DNA of 64,000 nucleotides, from the NCBI RefSeq assembly GCF_018492665.1, contig NZ_JAFVME010000014.1, positions 124,001 through 188,000 of the forward strand. The letters run 5' to 3'. Within the stretch, counting starts at the first letter, position 1. Each line of letters starts with the position of its first letter. Shown here piece after piece: positions 17,471-28,000 of the stretch. A program made the position numbers and the translations under genes. The stretch is from Pedobacter sp. B4-66 (GTDB lineage: Bacteria > Bacteroidota > Bacteroidia > Sphingobacteriales > Sphingobacteriaceae). Under the pieces are notes generated by a model. It had not been told where the DNA came from, ran no database searches, and saw only the letters and a list, made by a program, of their open reading frames with translations.

Positions 17471-20400
17471 ATGAAATCTAAATTTCTACTATTTTCATTA
17501 TTAATAACATTTCTCCTCTCCATAGAGGGTTATGCCCAAACCGGAGTAAAGGTGAATGGGAAAGTTTCGGATGCCAAAGGAGAAGGCATACCCGGAGTTA
17601 ACATTAAGGTAAAGGGTGGCAAAACTGGAGCACTTACGGATGGTTCCGGTAGTTATACCATTACTGTACCAAATGCTCAAAGTGTTTTACAATTCTCGTT
17701 TATTGGTTTCGATCCACAGGAATTTACTGTTGGAACTAAATCAGAAATAAACGTAACACTTAAAGAAACTCAAAACGAACTGGATCAGGTTGTTGTTGTT
17801 GGTTATGGTACTTCTAAGAAAAAAGACCTTACCGGATCTATAAGCTCCATTTCAAAAGAGAATTTAAACCTAGGTGGTGTTACCGCAAACGTGGCACAAG
17901 CTATTCAAGGCCGTGCATCGGGAGTACAGGTTACTCAGGCTAGCTCAGCTCCAGGAGGTAATACGATTATCCGCATCAGAGGGGGTAACTCTATTAAATC
18001 TACCAACGAGCCTTTGTATGTAGTTGATGGTTTTATTACTGACATAGGACAAACCATCTCGCCAAGTGATATTGAGGACATTCAAATCCTTAAAGACGCA
18101 TCTGCAACAGCTATTTACGGTGCCCGTGGTGCTAATGGAGTTATTCTTATTACTACAAAAAGAGGTAAAGCAGGGAAATCAGTAGTAGAATTTGAAAGCT
18201 ATTATGGAACTCAAAGGATCAAAAGCAAACCTGATTTAATGAATGCAACCGACTACAAAGCAATAGCTAATGCAAAAGCCATTGAACAAGGTAATCCTCC
18301 TGAATATACTGCGGCAGATTTGGCAAGCACAACCAATACTGATTGGTTTGACCTTGCGACAAGAAACGCAAGTGTACAGAGCCACAACCTAAATATTAGC
18401 GGAGGTAATGAAGATACCCGTATCTCAATATCAGGAAATTACTTCGGACAAATAGGTGCATTAAAGAAAACTGATTTCGACCGTTATTCAGGCCGTTTCA
18501 ATATTGATCATAAAGTTAGTAAAAGATTTACTGTTGGTGCCAATGCATATGCGGCAAGATCTTTTTCTCAATACAAAACTTACGATGGTAATATCGTCCC
18601 ATCTAACGTATTGTATGGCATAATGTTTACTTCTCCTGCTATTGCACCTTACAATGCAGATGGAACATATGCTCGTAGAAATGGTAAAGACAATCCTTTA
18701 GCATGGCTACTTGAACCTACCAATGATCGCTATAATAATAGAATTACTGCTAACATTTTTGGCGATTTACAGATTATTGATGACTTAACTTTACACGTTA
18801 GTGGAGGAACAGAGTTTTCAGCTACAAAAGAAGGAACCTACCTACCTATGACTCTTGTATCTGGAGAAAAAGTTAAGGGACAGGCCTCTGTTAATGAATT
18901 AAATACAACTCGTAATCTATTTGAAACATACCTTACTTATAAAAAAGTATTTAATGATGTGCACTCATTTACTGCAGTTGGAGGTTTTTCTTATCAGTTC
19001 GATCAAAATGAAAGACACTTTACTCAGGTACAAAAATTCACTACTGATAAATATCTTTATAACAATCTTGCTGGAGGTGCCGAAAGAATCGGAGCTATCA
19101 GTTATAAAGGGGAGGACATAAGATACGCTTATTTTGGTCGTTTAAATTACGCTTTCAAGGGTAAATACCTAGCTACTTTCACCTTCCGTAATGATGTTTC
19201 TTCAATCTTCTCTTCTAAGAAAAGACTTGGATACTTCCCTTCAGGGTCATTGGCATGGAGAGTAAGTGATGAGGCCTTCATGAAAGATAACAAAATATTT
19301 TCTAATCTAAAAGTTAGAGCGGGTTACGGAGAAACAGGTAATGACAGGGTTCCTCCATATACCTATATGGCTACATATGCTCCAAATGGAGTTTCTCTAG
19401 GCGAAGGAAGTGACTTTTACGGTGCACTTGTTGCTAATCGTCTACCTTATGAAAATTTACTATGGGAAACTAACTCACAATTTGATGCAGGTGTAGATAT
19501 GGGCTTCCTAAAAGATCGCCTAACTGTTACAGCCGATTATTATCGCAAGAGAACCAGAAGTTTATTACTAGATATGCCAACAGAGCAGATCTATGGATTT
19601 TCAACTCAACTTATTAATGGAGGAACAATCCAAAATCAAGGAATAGAGCTTTCTATCAATAGCCGAAATATTGAGACAGATAATATGACTTGGAGTACTA
19701 CTTTAAACATTGCTTACAATAAACAAAAAGCTATAGATTTAAATGGCAGACCTTACATTATCTCTCAAACAGCTAATCCTGATGGAAGCGTACCAGCGGC
19801 AGACTTTTCAAAACTTGAAGTAGGTAAAGAATTAAGCCAATTATACGGTTATGTTTACGACGGTGTGGTTAAAACAGGTGAAACTTACACCCCACAACCA
19901 TTATCTAAACCCGGCGATCCAAAATATAAAGATTTAGACGGTGATGGATTAATTACTTCAAGCGATCGTCAAATATTAGGAAATGCTTATCCCCATTATG
20001 TTATGGGTTTCAACAATAGTTTCACATACAAAGGTTTTGAACTAGGTGTATTTTTTCAAGGAGCTTTCGGTGCAGACTTGTATAACATGAATCGTTTATT
20101 GTTGGAAACTTACACAGGTACAGCCGCTTTACAACGCTGGACCCCACAAAACAACAACACTGATGTTCCAAGAAATGGATACTTCACCTCTAAATATGGT
20201 GGCTACATCAACTCAAGGTTTGTTGAGGACGCATCTTATGTGAAGTTGAAAAATCTAAGTTTAGGCTATAACATTCCTACTTCAAAAATCGGATTCTTAA
20301 AAGGAGTGAGTAATGCTAAAATCTATTTTACAGCCCAAGATTTATTTACAATAACCAAGTACACAGGTTCTGATCCAGAAGTTAGTTCTAATAATAATGG

Positions 20401-20497
20401 TTCTGATCCTACTAGCGCTAATTTAAGAGCGGGTTTGGATTTCAATGCTTATCCAGCTTACCGTTCTTTCACTCTTGGTCTTAAATTAAATTTCTAA
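17471..20497 (+). CDS. SusC/RagA family TonB-linked outer-membrane protein (pair 1)
   Basis: Outer-membrane TonB-dependent importer that, with its SusD lid, takes up a specific nutrient oligomer. Domain order over 1008 residues: signal peptide (MKSKFLLFSLLITFLLSIEG...AQ), CarboxypepD_reg-like domain (KVNGKVSDAKGEGIPGVNI), plug (VVVGYGTSKKKDLTGSISSI through YGARGANGVILITTK), then the barrel ending in LGLKLNF with the terminal aromatic. A calcium-loop-like DLDGDGLITSSD lies in the barrel region, as in many SusC proteins. The substrate is not deducible; no glycoside hydrolase is nearby. It is followed at 19 bp by its susD gene. Confidence 0.97.
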   Translation: MKSKFLLFSLLITFLLSIEGYAQTGVKVNGKVSDAKGEGIPGVNIKVKGGKTGALTDGSGSYTITVPNAQSVLQFSFIGFDPQEFTVGTKSEINVTLKETQNELDQVVVVGYGTSKKKDLTGSISSISKENLNLGGVTANVAQAIQGRASGVQVTQASSAPGGNTIIRIRGGNSIKSTNEPLYVVDGFITDIGQTISPSDIEDIQILKDASATAIYGARGANGVILITTKRGKAGKSVVEFESYYGTQRIKSKPDLMNATDYKAIANAKAIEQGNPPEYTAADLASTTNTDWFDLATRNASVQSHNLNISGGNEDTRISISGNYFGQIGALKKTDFDRYSGRFNIDHKVSKRFTVGANAYAARSFSQYKTYDGNIVPSNVLYGIMFTSPAIAPYNADGTYARRNGKDNPLAWLLEPTNDRYNNRITANIFGDLQIIDDLTLHVSGGTEFSATKEGTYLPMTLVSGEKVKGQASVNELNTTRNLFETYLTYKKVFNDVHSFTAVGGFSYQFDQNERHFTQVQKFTTDKYLYNNLAGGAERIGAISYKGEDIRYAYFGRLNYAFKGKYLATFTFRNDVSSIFSSKKRLGYFPSGSLAWRVSDEAFMKDNKIFSNLKVRAGYGETGNDRVPPYTYMATYAPNGVSLGEGSDFYGALVANRLPYENLLWETNSQFDAGVDMGFLKDRLTVTADYYRKRTRSLLLDMPTEQIYGFSTQLINGGTIQNQGIELSINSRNIETDNMTWSTTLNIAYNKQKAIDLNGRPYIISQTANPDGSVPAADFSKLEVGKELSQLYGYVYDGVVKTGETYTPQPLSKPGDPKYKDLDGDGLITSSDRQILGNAYPHYVMGFNNSFTYKGFELGVFFQGAFGADLYNMNRLLLETYTGTAALQRWTPQNNNTDVPRNGYFTSKYGGYINSRFVEDASYVKLKNLSLGYNIPTSKIGFLKGVSNAKIYFTAQDLFTITKYTGSDPEVSSNNNGSDPTSANLRAGLDFNAYPAYRSFTLGLKLNF

Positions 20498-20516
20498 CCT
20501 ATTACAATTGTCAATT

Positions 20517-22034
20517 ATGAAACGTACTATAATTTTATTCTCAGCTTGTTTAATAGGTCTTGCTTCATGTAAAAAAACCGCAGATCCTAAAGTATATAGT
20601 CTGCTAACCGACGCAAATGCTTTTCAGTCAAATTCTGATGCAGTAGCGGCAGTAAATGGAGTCTATGCCCGATTAAAACAGCCAAGCGGTGTAAGTGATT
20701 CTTATCAATACTATGCAGGATTTCAAATGGCCATTACAGACTTTACAACTGATATTGGTCACTCATTTCAATCAGGAGATATCTCACAGCTTTCTGACGC
20801 GCAATGGTCAAACAACAATAAATACATAAACTTTGCATATCAGCACCAATACAAATTAATTGCCGATGCAAATAATGCGCTAAACAATATTCCAAAAATA
20901 AAAACGCTTACAGAAGCACAAACAAACCAATATTTTTCAGAGATTAAATTCCTAAGAGCCTTGGCCTACATCGATTTAACAGACGAATTCGGTCCGGTTA
21001 TTTTGATGACTGAAAAGGAAATGCAAGAAGCAGATTATACAAAAAAACTGCCCCCAGCTAGTCTTGAAACCATCAACACTTTCTTAATAAATGATTTAGT
21101 AACTGCTGCTGAAAACCTTCCTGTTAACTACGAAGGAAAAGCAATTTACCCTACCAATGACGTTGGTCGTGCAACTAAAGGAGCTGCCCTTTCATTACTT
21201 ACAAAACTGTATATGAGAGAACACCAATGGCCAAAAGCTTTAGAAACCATTCAAAAAATAGAAGACCTACACCAGTATGAGCTATTTCCAACATATGCTG
21301 GTCTATTTGCCGAAAGCAACAAATGGTGTAAAGAATCTATCTTCAGTTCATTGGCTGATGCATTAAATGATGCAACTGAATTAATGAACCACTTTGGTCC
21401 ATTAAACAATCCGGTTGTAACAGATCGCTGGCAATATTATGCAGTGAGCTGGAGCTTCTGGAATTCATATGCTCCAAATGATGAGCGTCGTGAAATGTTC
21501 TTTTATAGCTACAAGGGAACTGATGGTTTAGATTACATGCAGGCGCCTGCAGGACAAACTACACCTCCTGCCGGTAAATACTACCTACCAGACGTTGCTA
21601 CTAAAAAATATGCAGATCCGGCTGGTTCTAAAACCTATTATGATGGTCACGGTATTCCAATTCTTCGCTACGCAGATATCGTTCTTTGCAAAGCAGAAGC
21701 ATTAAACGAAGTAAATGGTCCAACAAAAGCAAGTATAGATCTTATCAACTCAGTAAAAGGACGTTCAAAAGCAACCCTACTTGGTGATGCAAGCACTTAT
21801 ACTAAAGAAAGCCTTCGCGATAAAATCCTACAGGAACGCGGATGGGAATTCTTCTTTGAGTGCAAACGCAGAGCAGATTTAATTCGTATGGGTAAATACC
21901 AGGAAGTAGTTAACGCTTATCTAAAATCAGTTGGCAAACCAGCTGCAATTGATATTGCTAAACACAGGTATTTCCCTTATCCTCAAACTCAGGTTGATTT
22001 AAACCCTAACCTGAACAATGCAGGAAGACTTTAA
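20517..22034 (+). CDS. SusD/RagB family nutrient-binding lipoprotein (pair 1)
   Basis: Surface lipoprotein that forms the lid of the SusC transporter and binds substrate. The ATG at 20517 gives MKRTIILFSACLIGLASCKK, with the lipobox LASC; a TTG nine bases upstream is less likely. The tetratricopeptide-type helices are seen (IKFLRALAYIDLTDEFGPV; GAALSLLTKLYMREHQW). The C-terminus has the family motif ILQERGWEFFFECKRRADLI and ends in YPQTQVDLNPNLNNAGRL, the usual SusD finish. The 505-residue length is standard. Confidence 0.96.
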   Translation: MKRTIILFSACLIGLASCKKTADPKVYSLLTDANAFQSNSDAVAAVNGVYARLKQPSGVSDSYQYYAGFQMAITDFTTDIGHSFQSGDISQLSDAQWSNNNKYINFAYQHQYKLIADANNALNNIPKIKTLTEAQTNQYFSEIKFLRALAYIDLTDEFGPVILMTEKEMQEADYTKKLPPASLETINTFLINDLVTAAENLPVNYEGKAIYPTNDVGRATKGAALSLLTKLYMREHQWPKALETIQKIEDLHQYELFPTYAGLFAESNKWCKESIFSSLADALNDATELMNHFGPLNNPVVTDRWQYYAVSWSFWNSYAPNDERREMFFYSYKGTDGLDYMQAPAGQTTPPAGKYYLPDVATKKYADPAGSKTYYDGHGIPILRYADIVLCKAEALNEVNGPTKASIDLINSVKGRSKATLLGDASTYTKESLRDKILQERGWEFFFECKRRADLIRMGKYQEVVNAYLKSVGKPAAIDIAKHRYFPYPQTQVDLNPNLNNAGRL

Positions 22035-22049
22035 TAATTAATACATTTA

Positions 22050-22087
22050 ATCGGGATACAACAACTTCAACATTGTTGTATCCCGAT
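22050..22087 (+). terminator. Strong terminator after SusC/SusD pair 1
   Basis: A perfect 15-bp stem (ATCGGGATACAACAA/TTGTTGTATCCCGAT) with an 8-nt loop is followed by TTTTTG. It lies 16 bases after the susD stop codon and marks the end of the operon, so the next gene probably has its own promoter. Confidence 0.92.
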
Positions 22088-22141
22088 TTTTGTTTCTATA
22101 CAATTTCCCTTTACCTTGTACTACTACTAAAAACTATTCAT

Positions 22142-23545
22142 ATGCTATTCATCAAGAGACTGATTCCTGTATTCTTTTTGTTCCTGTTAAGCGCCTGTTC
22201 CAATCAGTGCGAAGAACAAATCATAGAAATAAAACTCAGTGCTCCTGACAGAAATAGCCTAAGAGTAAATGCAGACATAGAACTCAAACAACCTTTGGAT
22301 ATTTCAATTGAATATTGGGTAAAAGGAAAAGAAAAACAGTTATCAAGAACTCCTGTTTCCACAAACAAAAAGCATCACCACATAGTGATGACCAACTTAA
22401 AACCCAAACAAGAATACCAATATCGCGTAATTACGCAGGCCAAAAGCTGCCAGGCTATCAGCAAAACCTACGACTTTAAAACAACTGACTTCCCAATGTG
22501 GATACAGGACTTCTTTAAAGTTTATGCTCCCGATCCGAAAGTAATCCCAACCTCTTTTAAAGAAGGCTATATGCTCATTTACAGAAGAGAAATACCAGGC
22601 ATTATTTTCATAATAGATGCTAAAGGAGCAATAAAATGGTATCATCAGGTAAATGGAACTGGCTTTAAAACCACCCACTTTACACAAAACAAAACCTTAC
22701 TTTCAATTCTTGGTAATGATGAATATCCAACCAGCTATGGCAACGAAATACTGGAAGTATCTTTAAACGGCGACACCCTGCTGCACCTAAAAAAAGGAGA
22801 AAAAGACTTTAAACAAACCGTACATCACGAAATCATATTAAACAAGCAAAACCAGGTAGTTACCTTATGCGTAGAACAAAAGATAATGGATCTGAGCAAA
22901 TATGGTGGCAGTAAACAAGACACCGTAAAAAGCGACGGCATTTTAGTACTGGATAGAAACGGCAAGAAAATATGGAGCTGGAAGGTGTTTGATGAGCTCG
23001 ACCCATTAAAGGACAAGAACTTAATGAGAGATAAAAAAGACTGGATGCACGCCAATAGCCTAAGCTTTGATAAAGATGGCAACTACCTGATCTCCTTTTA
23101 CAACAACGGACAAATCTGGAAGCTAGATGCTAAAACAGGCAAAGTAATCTGGAAATTCGGTAAAGATGGCGACTTCAAAATGCCCGAAGGAAGTGCATTT
23201 GATCAAGGCCATTCGGTTCACATGAACAATCAAGGCAACCTGATGCTGTTCGACAATGGCACCAGTAAAAAACTTAGCAGAACACTCGTATTTAAGCTAA
23301 ATGAAAGCGACAAGACCTCTCAATTAGTAACAGAAACAAAACTTCCACAGGAAATATATAATGATCGCATGGGAAGCTCCTATCTGGTAGCGGATACTAC
23401 AATTTTACAGTGCACCTCAAAAAGGCATACTGTAGTACTTACCAACTTCAAAGGAACCTTCCTTTGGATGCTGAAAAGTAGTATTATGCCTTATCGAGTA
23501 GAGTTTATACCTAAAGAAAAATTAGCGCCGTATATAGAAAATTAA
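22142..23545 (+). CDS. Arylsulfotransferase (ASST)-like lipoprotein
   Basis: Exported lipoprotein of the arylsulfotransferase/PQQ-like beta-propeller group. The start at 22142 gives MLFIKRLIPVFFLFLLSACS with the lipobox; an upstream ATG at 22073 lies within the preceding terminator. A fibronectin-like N-terminal region (to about residue 115) is followed by propeller blades (KGAIKWYHQVNGTGF, GKKIWSWKV, GKVIWKFGKDGDF). Candidate active-site histidines correspond to those of bacterial ASST enzymes: VHHEI, DWMHANSLSF and FDQGHSVHMNNQG. The family moves sulfate between phenolic donors and acceptors through a sulfo-histidine. The true substrate here is unknown. It converges on the helicase gene with a four-base overlap of stop codons. 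Confidence 0.82.
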   Translation: MLFIKRLIPVFFLFLLSACSNQCEEQIIEIKLSAPDRNSLRVNADIELKQPLDISIEYWVKGKEKQLSRTPVSTNKKHHHIVMTNLKPKQEYQYRVITQAKSCQAISKTYDFKTTDFPMWIQDFFKVYAPDPKVIPTSFKEGYMLIYRREIPGIIFIIDAKGAIKWYHQVNGTGFKTTHFTQNKTLLSILGNDEYPTSYGNEILEVSLNGDTLLHLKKGEKDFKQTVHHEIILNKQNQVVTLCVEQKIMDLSKYGGSKQDTVKSDGILVLDRNGKKIWSWKVFDELDPLKDKNLMRDKKDWMHANSLSFDKDGNYLISFYNNGQIWKLDAKTGKVIWKFGKDGDFKMPEGSAFDQGHSVHMNNQGNLMLFDNGTSKKLSRTLVFKLNESDKTSQLVTETKLPQEIYNDRMGSSYLVADTTILQCTSKRHTVVLTNFKGTFLWMLKSSIMPYRVEFIPKEKLAPYIEN

Positions 23546-24834
23546 CCGTGTTTCTTTTTCATGGTCATTTTAGCCTTCTGACCTATTCCGTAATTGTAAT
23601 CTTTGGTGTTGCTTTCCTTTTTATCATGGAAAGCACCACCACCTTTAGGACCATCAACGGTTTCTTTTACAGTCTTAATTTTTGTAGAAGCTTTAACAAC
23701 TTTATCAATCACTAAATCTTCAGGCAAATCCATAACCGGAATTTTAGCACCTAATGATTGCTCAATCTTCCTTAAATCTACCAGTTCCATATCAGTAGCA
23801 AAAGTAATAGCCACAAGCTCTTCCTCTCCTGATTTTACTACCCGGCTCAAAAACTGCTCTTTTTGCTCAGGAACCTCAAAGTGGAATATAAATGGAATGC
23901 CCGACAGGTCTACATTAGCAGACCCTTCATTGGCTACTATTAAAACTCTGGCTTCAGGAGTCTCTTTAAAATCTTCTATATGGTCAAAACCCTCTTCATC
24001 AAAAAACAACGGGTTCAATACAGAAACTGCACCTGGTTTTGCTGAATGCAAGCTTTTACCCAATTTTTGAGCAGTTAAGCGCGAATTCACAAAAACTACA
24101 ACCTTATCAAACACCTCATCATTACGCAACATCAGGTTCAGTAAGTTAACCTTTGTTTTATAATTAGGCACCTGATATAGCAAAAGGTCGTGTGTTATGG
24201 CTTTACTATCTCCCAAATCCTCAACCTCTATAGTGGTAGGGAAATTCGTAAACTGATCAATCATATGGTTCAGTTTATCATGAACAACGGTAGTAAAAAT
24301 TAACTGTTGAACCTTACCTGCACTTCTTGCCAATTCGCAAACCGGCAACTGCATTCCTTGTTTTACAATTACTTCAGCATCATCAACGATCAGCATCTGT
24401 AATCTGTTTAAGTTAAGGCCTAATTTTAAATAAACCGCACGTGCTCTGGTAGGCGTAGCAACAACAATGTCGATACCATCTAACAGCTCCTGAATCACTT
24501 CATCCATCCCTCCTGTACCGTACAGGCCAATAATACGCAGATTACGGTTCTTACTTAAAAGCTTAAACTCTTCAATTACTGCAAGCACACGTTCCTGATC
24601 CGGAACAAGAATTAATACCTTTGGAGCCTCATCGGTACTGTATTTTAAACGCATTAAAACCCCAAGCACATAGGTTGTGGTTTTACCACAGCCCTCAGGA
24701 CCAACAGCAATAACATCTTGCCCACCAATTATTCTGGACATAGTTTTTGCCTGAATTTCTTTAGCAGATATATATCCGGCATCATTCATTGCTGTTACCA
24801 GCTGCTTGCTTAGTTTTAATTTATCTAACGACAC
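23542..24834 (-). CDS. DEAD-box helicase-like protein with degenerate motifs
   Basis: A 430-residue RecA-like tandem protein related to DEAD-box RNA helicases, starting at a GTG. The Q motif region (GYISAKEIQAKTM) and Walker A (GPEGCGKTT) are intact. Motif Ia is weak (VPDQERV), motif Ib is ATPTRA, motif II reads DDAE instead of DEAD, motif III is TTV instead of SAT, motif V lacks the ARGxD form (EGSANVDLSG), and the HRxGRxGR motif VI is replaced by SRVVKSGEEE. ATP may still bind, but coupled unwinding is doubtful. A basic, glycine-rich tail (KESNTKDYNYGIGQKAKMTM) suggests RNA contact. A -7-like box (CAAATTTA, 24863-24870) lies upstream. Confidence 0.85.
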   Translation of the reverse strand: MSLDKLKLSKQLVTAMNDAGYISAKEIQAKTMSRIIGGQDVIAVGPEGCGKTTTYVLGVLMRLKYSTDEAPKVLILVPDQERVLAVIEEFKLLSKNRNLRIIGLYGTGGMDEVIQELLDGIDIVVATPTRARAVYLKLGLNLNRLQMLIVDDAEVIVKQGMQLPVCELARSAGKVQQLIFTTVVHDKLNHMIDQFTNFPTTIEVEDLGDSKAITHDLLLYQVPNYKTKVNLLNLMLRNDEVFDKVVVFVNSRLTAQKLGKSLHSAKPGAVSVLNPLFFDEEGFDHIEDFKETPEARVLIVANEGSANVDLSGIPFIFHFEVPEQKEQFLSRVVKSGEEELVAITFATDMELVDLRKIEQSLGAKIPVMDLPEDLVIDKVVKASTKIKTVKETVDGPKGGGAFHDKKESNTKDYNYGIGQKAKMTMKKKHG

Positions 24835-25010
24835 AGTTTCCTAATATTAAATTATAATGGCGCAAATTTACGGAAATAAAATAACATCGTTATTCATTGC
24901 AAACAGAAACCTAATACATAGTTAACAATTAATTTAATCTATAACCTTTAAGTTATAAGCATTCGCTTTCCTCCGCCTCAAAATCACAAAACCATAATCC
25001 CATTTTCATA

Positions 25011-25038
25011 TTGAGATTACAGCACCGTTCTAGATTTG
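25011..25038 (+). promoter_or_regulatory. Bacteroidota-type promoter for SusC/SusD pair 2
   Basis: TTG (25011-25013), a 17-bp spacer and TAGATTTG (25031-25038) match the TTG...TAnnTTTG promoter of this phylum. The predicted transcript would begin a few bases later, giving a leader of about 20 nt before the ATG at 25062. Confidence 0.65.
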
Positions 25039-25061
25039 CGCTGTAAAAACCAAACTCCAAT

Positions 25062-28000
25062 ATGAAAAGAAAACTACTTTTATTTAGTGTGATGTACCTT
25101 CTCTTCGCTCAGGCAGCATTAGCACAAAACCTCATCAAGGGAGTCGTAAAAGACACCAATGGCGGCGGCATACCCGGCGTTAGCGTAAGCGTAGCAAACA
25201 CAAAAAAAGCTACAGTTACAGATTTCGAAGGTAAATACAGTATTTCTGCAGCTGCAGATGCCACCCTTTCATTTACTTACCTGGGTTACATTTCCCAAAA
25301 TGTTCCTGTAGCAGGTAAATCGCAACTAGACATTACCTTACAAGAAGACTCTAAAACACTTGGCGAGGTAGTGGTAACCGCAATTGGTATTAAGCAACAA
25401 AAGAAAAAGCTTGGATACGCAACACAGGAGGTGAAAACAGATGTATTGTCAGAATCAAAAACGATGAACATCGGTAATGCACTAACCGGACAAGTTGCTG
25501 GCTTAACAGTAAACAACCCTACAGGGATGTTCCAGGCTCCAAGCTTCTCTTTAAGAGGTAAAAACCCACTTATTGTGATAGATGGTATCCCTGTTGAAAC
25601 AGACTTTTTTGATGTTTCTGGCGATAACATTGCCAACATAAACGTATTAAAAGGTACTACAGCATCTGCCTTATACGGTTCAAGAGGTAGAAACGGAGCA
25701 ATCTTAATCACTACAAAAAATGCAGATAAAGACGGACTGGAAATCAACATCAATACCAACAACATGGTTACTGCCGGTTTCACTGTGTTTCCTGAAACAC
25801 AAACTGAATACGGAAACGGATCTAATGGAAAGTATGAATTCTGGGACGGTGAAGATGGTGGTATCTCTGATGGTGATATGATCTGGGGACCTAAATTTCA
25901 ACCAGGTGTTAAAATAGCACAATGGAACAGCCCGTTAAGAAACAAACAAACCGGCGAAACTATTGAATGGTACGGAAACGTTAAAGGAACTATCTATGAT
26001 GATAAATCTAAATACGAAAGAGTACCTACTGATTGGGTTAGACACGACAACTTAAACGATTTTCTAAGACCTGGGCTAGTAACCAACAACGATTTCTCAG
26101 TTGCCTACAAAGGAGCCAAAGCACAATTTTATGCATCAGGTAAATACGGATTCCAAAGAGGTCAGGTGCCAAATACTTCACTTACAACAGGCGGGATAAA
26201 CTTCAACTCTTCATTTAACCTTACCAGCAACCTACAATTAGACGCTACCCTATCTTACAACAAAGTTAGCTCTCCAAACTACCCACGTTACGGATACGGA
26301 CCTAAAAACCACATGTACACCATCTTAATATGGATGGGCGACGATGTAAACGGTAAAGACCTTAGAGACCACATGTATGTTCCGGGTATGGAAGGTTACA
26401 GACAGGCAAACTATAACTACGCTTGGTACAACAACCCATACTTCGCTTCAGAAGAACTTACCCAGGCAACAAGCAGAAATGTATTAAACGGACAGGCAAA
26501 ACTTAGATGGCAGGTAACACCGGGCTTAAGCTTACAGGCAAGAGCGTCAGGTCGCGAAAAGAAATCGTTCGATAACATGAAGAGCCCTAAGTCGTACATG
26601 AACTATGGCGATTCAAGAAATGGCGATTACAAGATGTGGAACAACTCGCAAATGAACGTCGATCTGGATTTCCTTGCTTCTTACAACAAAGAGATCTCTA
26701 AAGATTTAACCTTCACCCTAAACGCGGGCGCATCTACCTTTAACAGAGATATACAACAAGAATATGCATCTAGTGATGGCTTAATTGTTCCTTTTGTTTA
26801 CAGCTTAAACAACACTCAAGGTCCTGTACAGGCAACAAATTACCTGGAGCAGAAATCTATCCGAAGTGTATACGGATCAGCAAACTTCGATATATTCAAT
26901 GCAGTTTACCTAAACCTAACCGGCAGAAACGATTGGTCATCAACTCTTTCAAAAGAAAACAGATCATACTTTTACCCATCTGCATCCTTAAGTACTATGG
27001 TTTCAGATTATATAAAAATGCCTAAAGCCTTAGATTACCTGAAACTTTACACCTCATGGGCAAAAGTCTCAGACGACCTTGCTCCGTATAGCATCGCTTC
27101 TACCTATACAAAAGACGTAACTTACGGAACAACACCATCAGTTACCTACCCAGCTGGCCTTATCAATCCTAATATCAAACCAGAGCAATCTACCTCGTAC
27201 GAAGTTGGTTTATCTACCTCATTGGCTAAAAAGGTTGGTTTAGAATTTACTTATTACAATGTAATAGATGAGAACAAGATCATAGATCCGGCTACATCAG
27301 AAGCATCTGGCTTTAAAACACGTAAAGTAAACGGCAACAAATACAAAACTCAGGGTCTGGAAATAATGGCCAATTACAACGCCATAAAACGCGATGACTT
27401 TAAATGGGATATTGCTGTAAACTGGAGTACTTCTGAAAGAAAACTAACTGAAATATACGACAACCAGCCTAAATTCGGAGACCTGAAACTAAACGATAGA
27501 GCAGATAGCTTTTATGGAACTGTGTGGCAAAAAAGTGCTACAGGCGAAGTAATTTTAGATCCAAATACAGGCTTACCTACAAGAGATAACTTCAATGTAA
27601 ACCTTGGCCACAGCGATCCAAGCTGGCGCTTAGGCTTGCAAAACAAGTTCATGATAAAAGGCTTTGATGTAAACATCGATATCGATGGAGCATGGGGTGG
27701 TGTTATGCGTTCTGTAACTATCGAAAAAATGTGGTGGGGTGGTAAACACCCAAGTTCTGTTGAATTCAGAGATGCAGAATACGCTGCCGGAAAAGCAATC
27801 TATGTTCCAGAAGGTGTAGTAATTACTGGCGGAGAACTTAAAAGAGACGTAAACGGAAAAGTACTTTCTGATACACGTACCTATAAGAAAAACACTACCG
27901 CTGTAAACTGGCAAACATGGAGTCAGATCTATCCATACCAGGCTAGAGTTACTGAAGAAGAAAACAAGAAATTTGCTAACGTTTTTGACCGCTCATTCTT

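Noticed and set aside
23603..24070. 155-codon open frame opposite the helicase-like gene
   Set aside because: Serine-rich low-complexity translation typical of an antisense frame.
25286..25783. 165-codon open frame on the minus strand inside SusC pair 2
   Set aside because: Antisense shadow of the plug domain coding sequence; no start context or recognisable domain.
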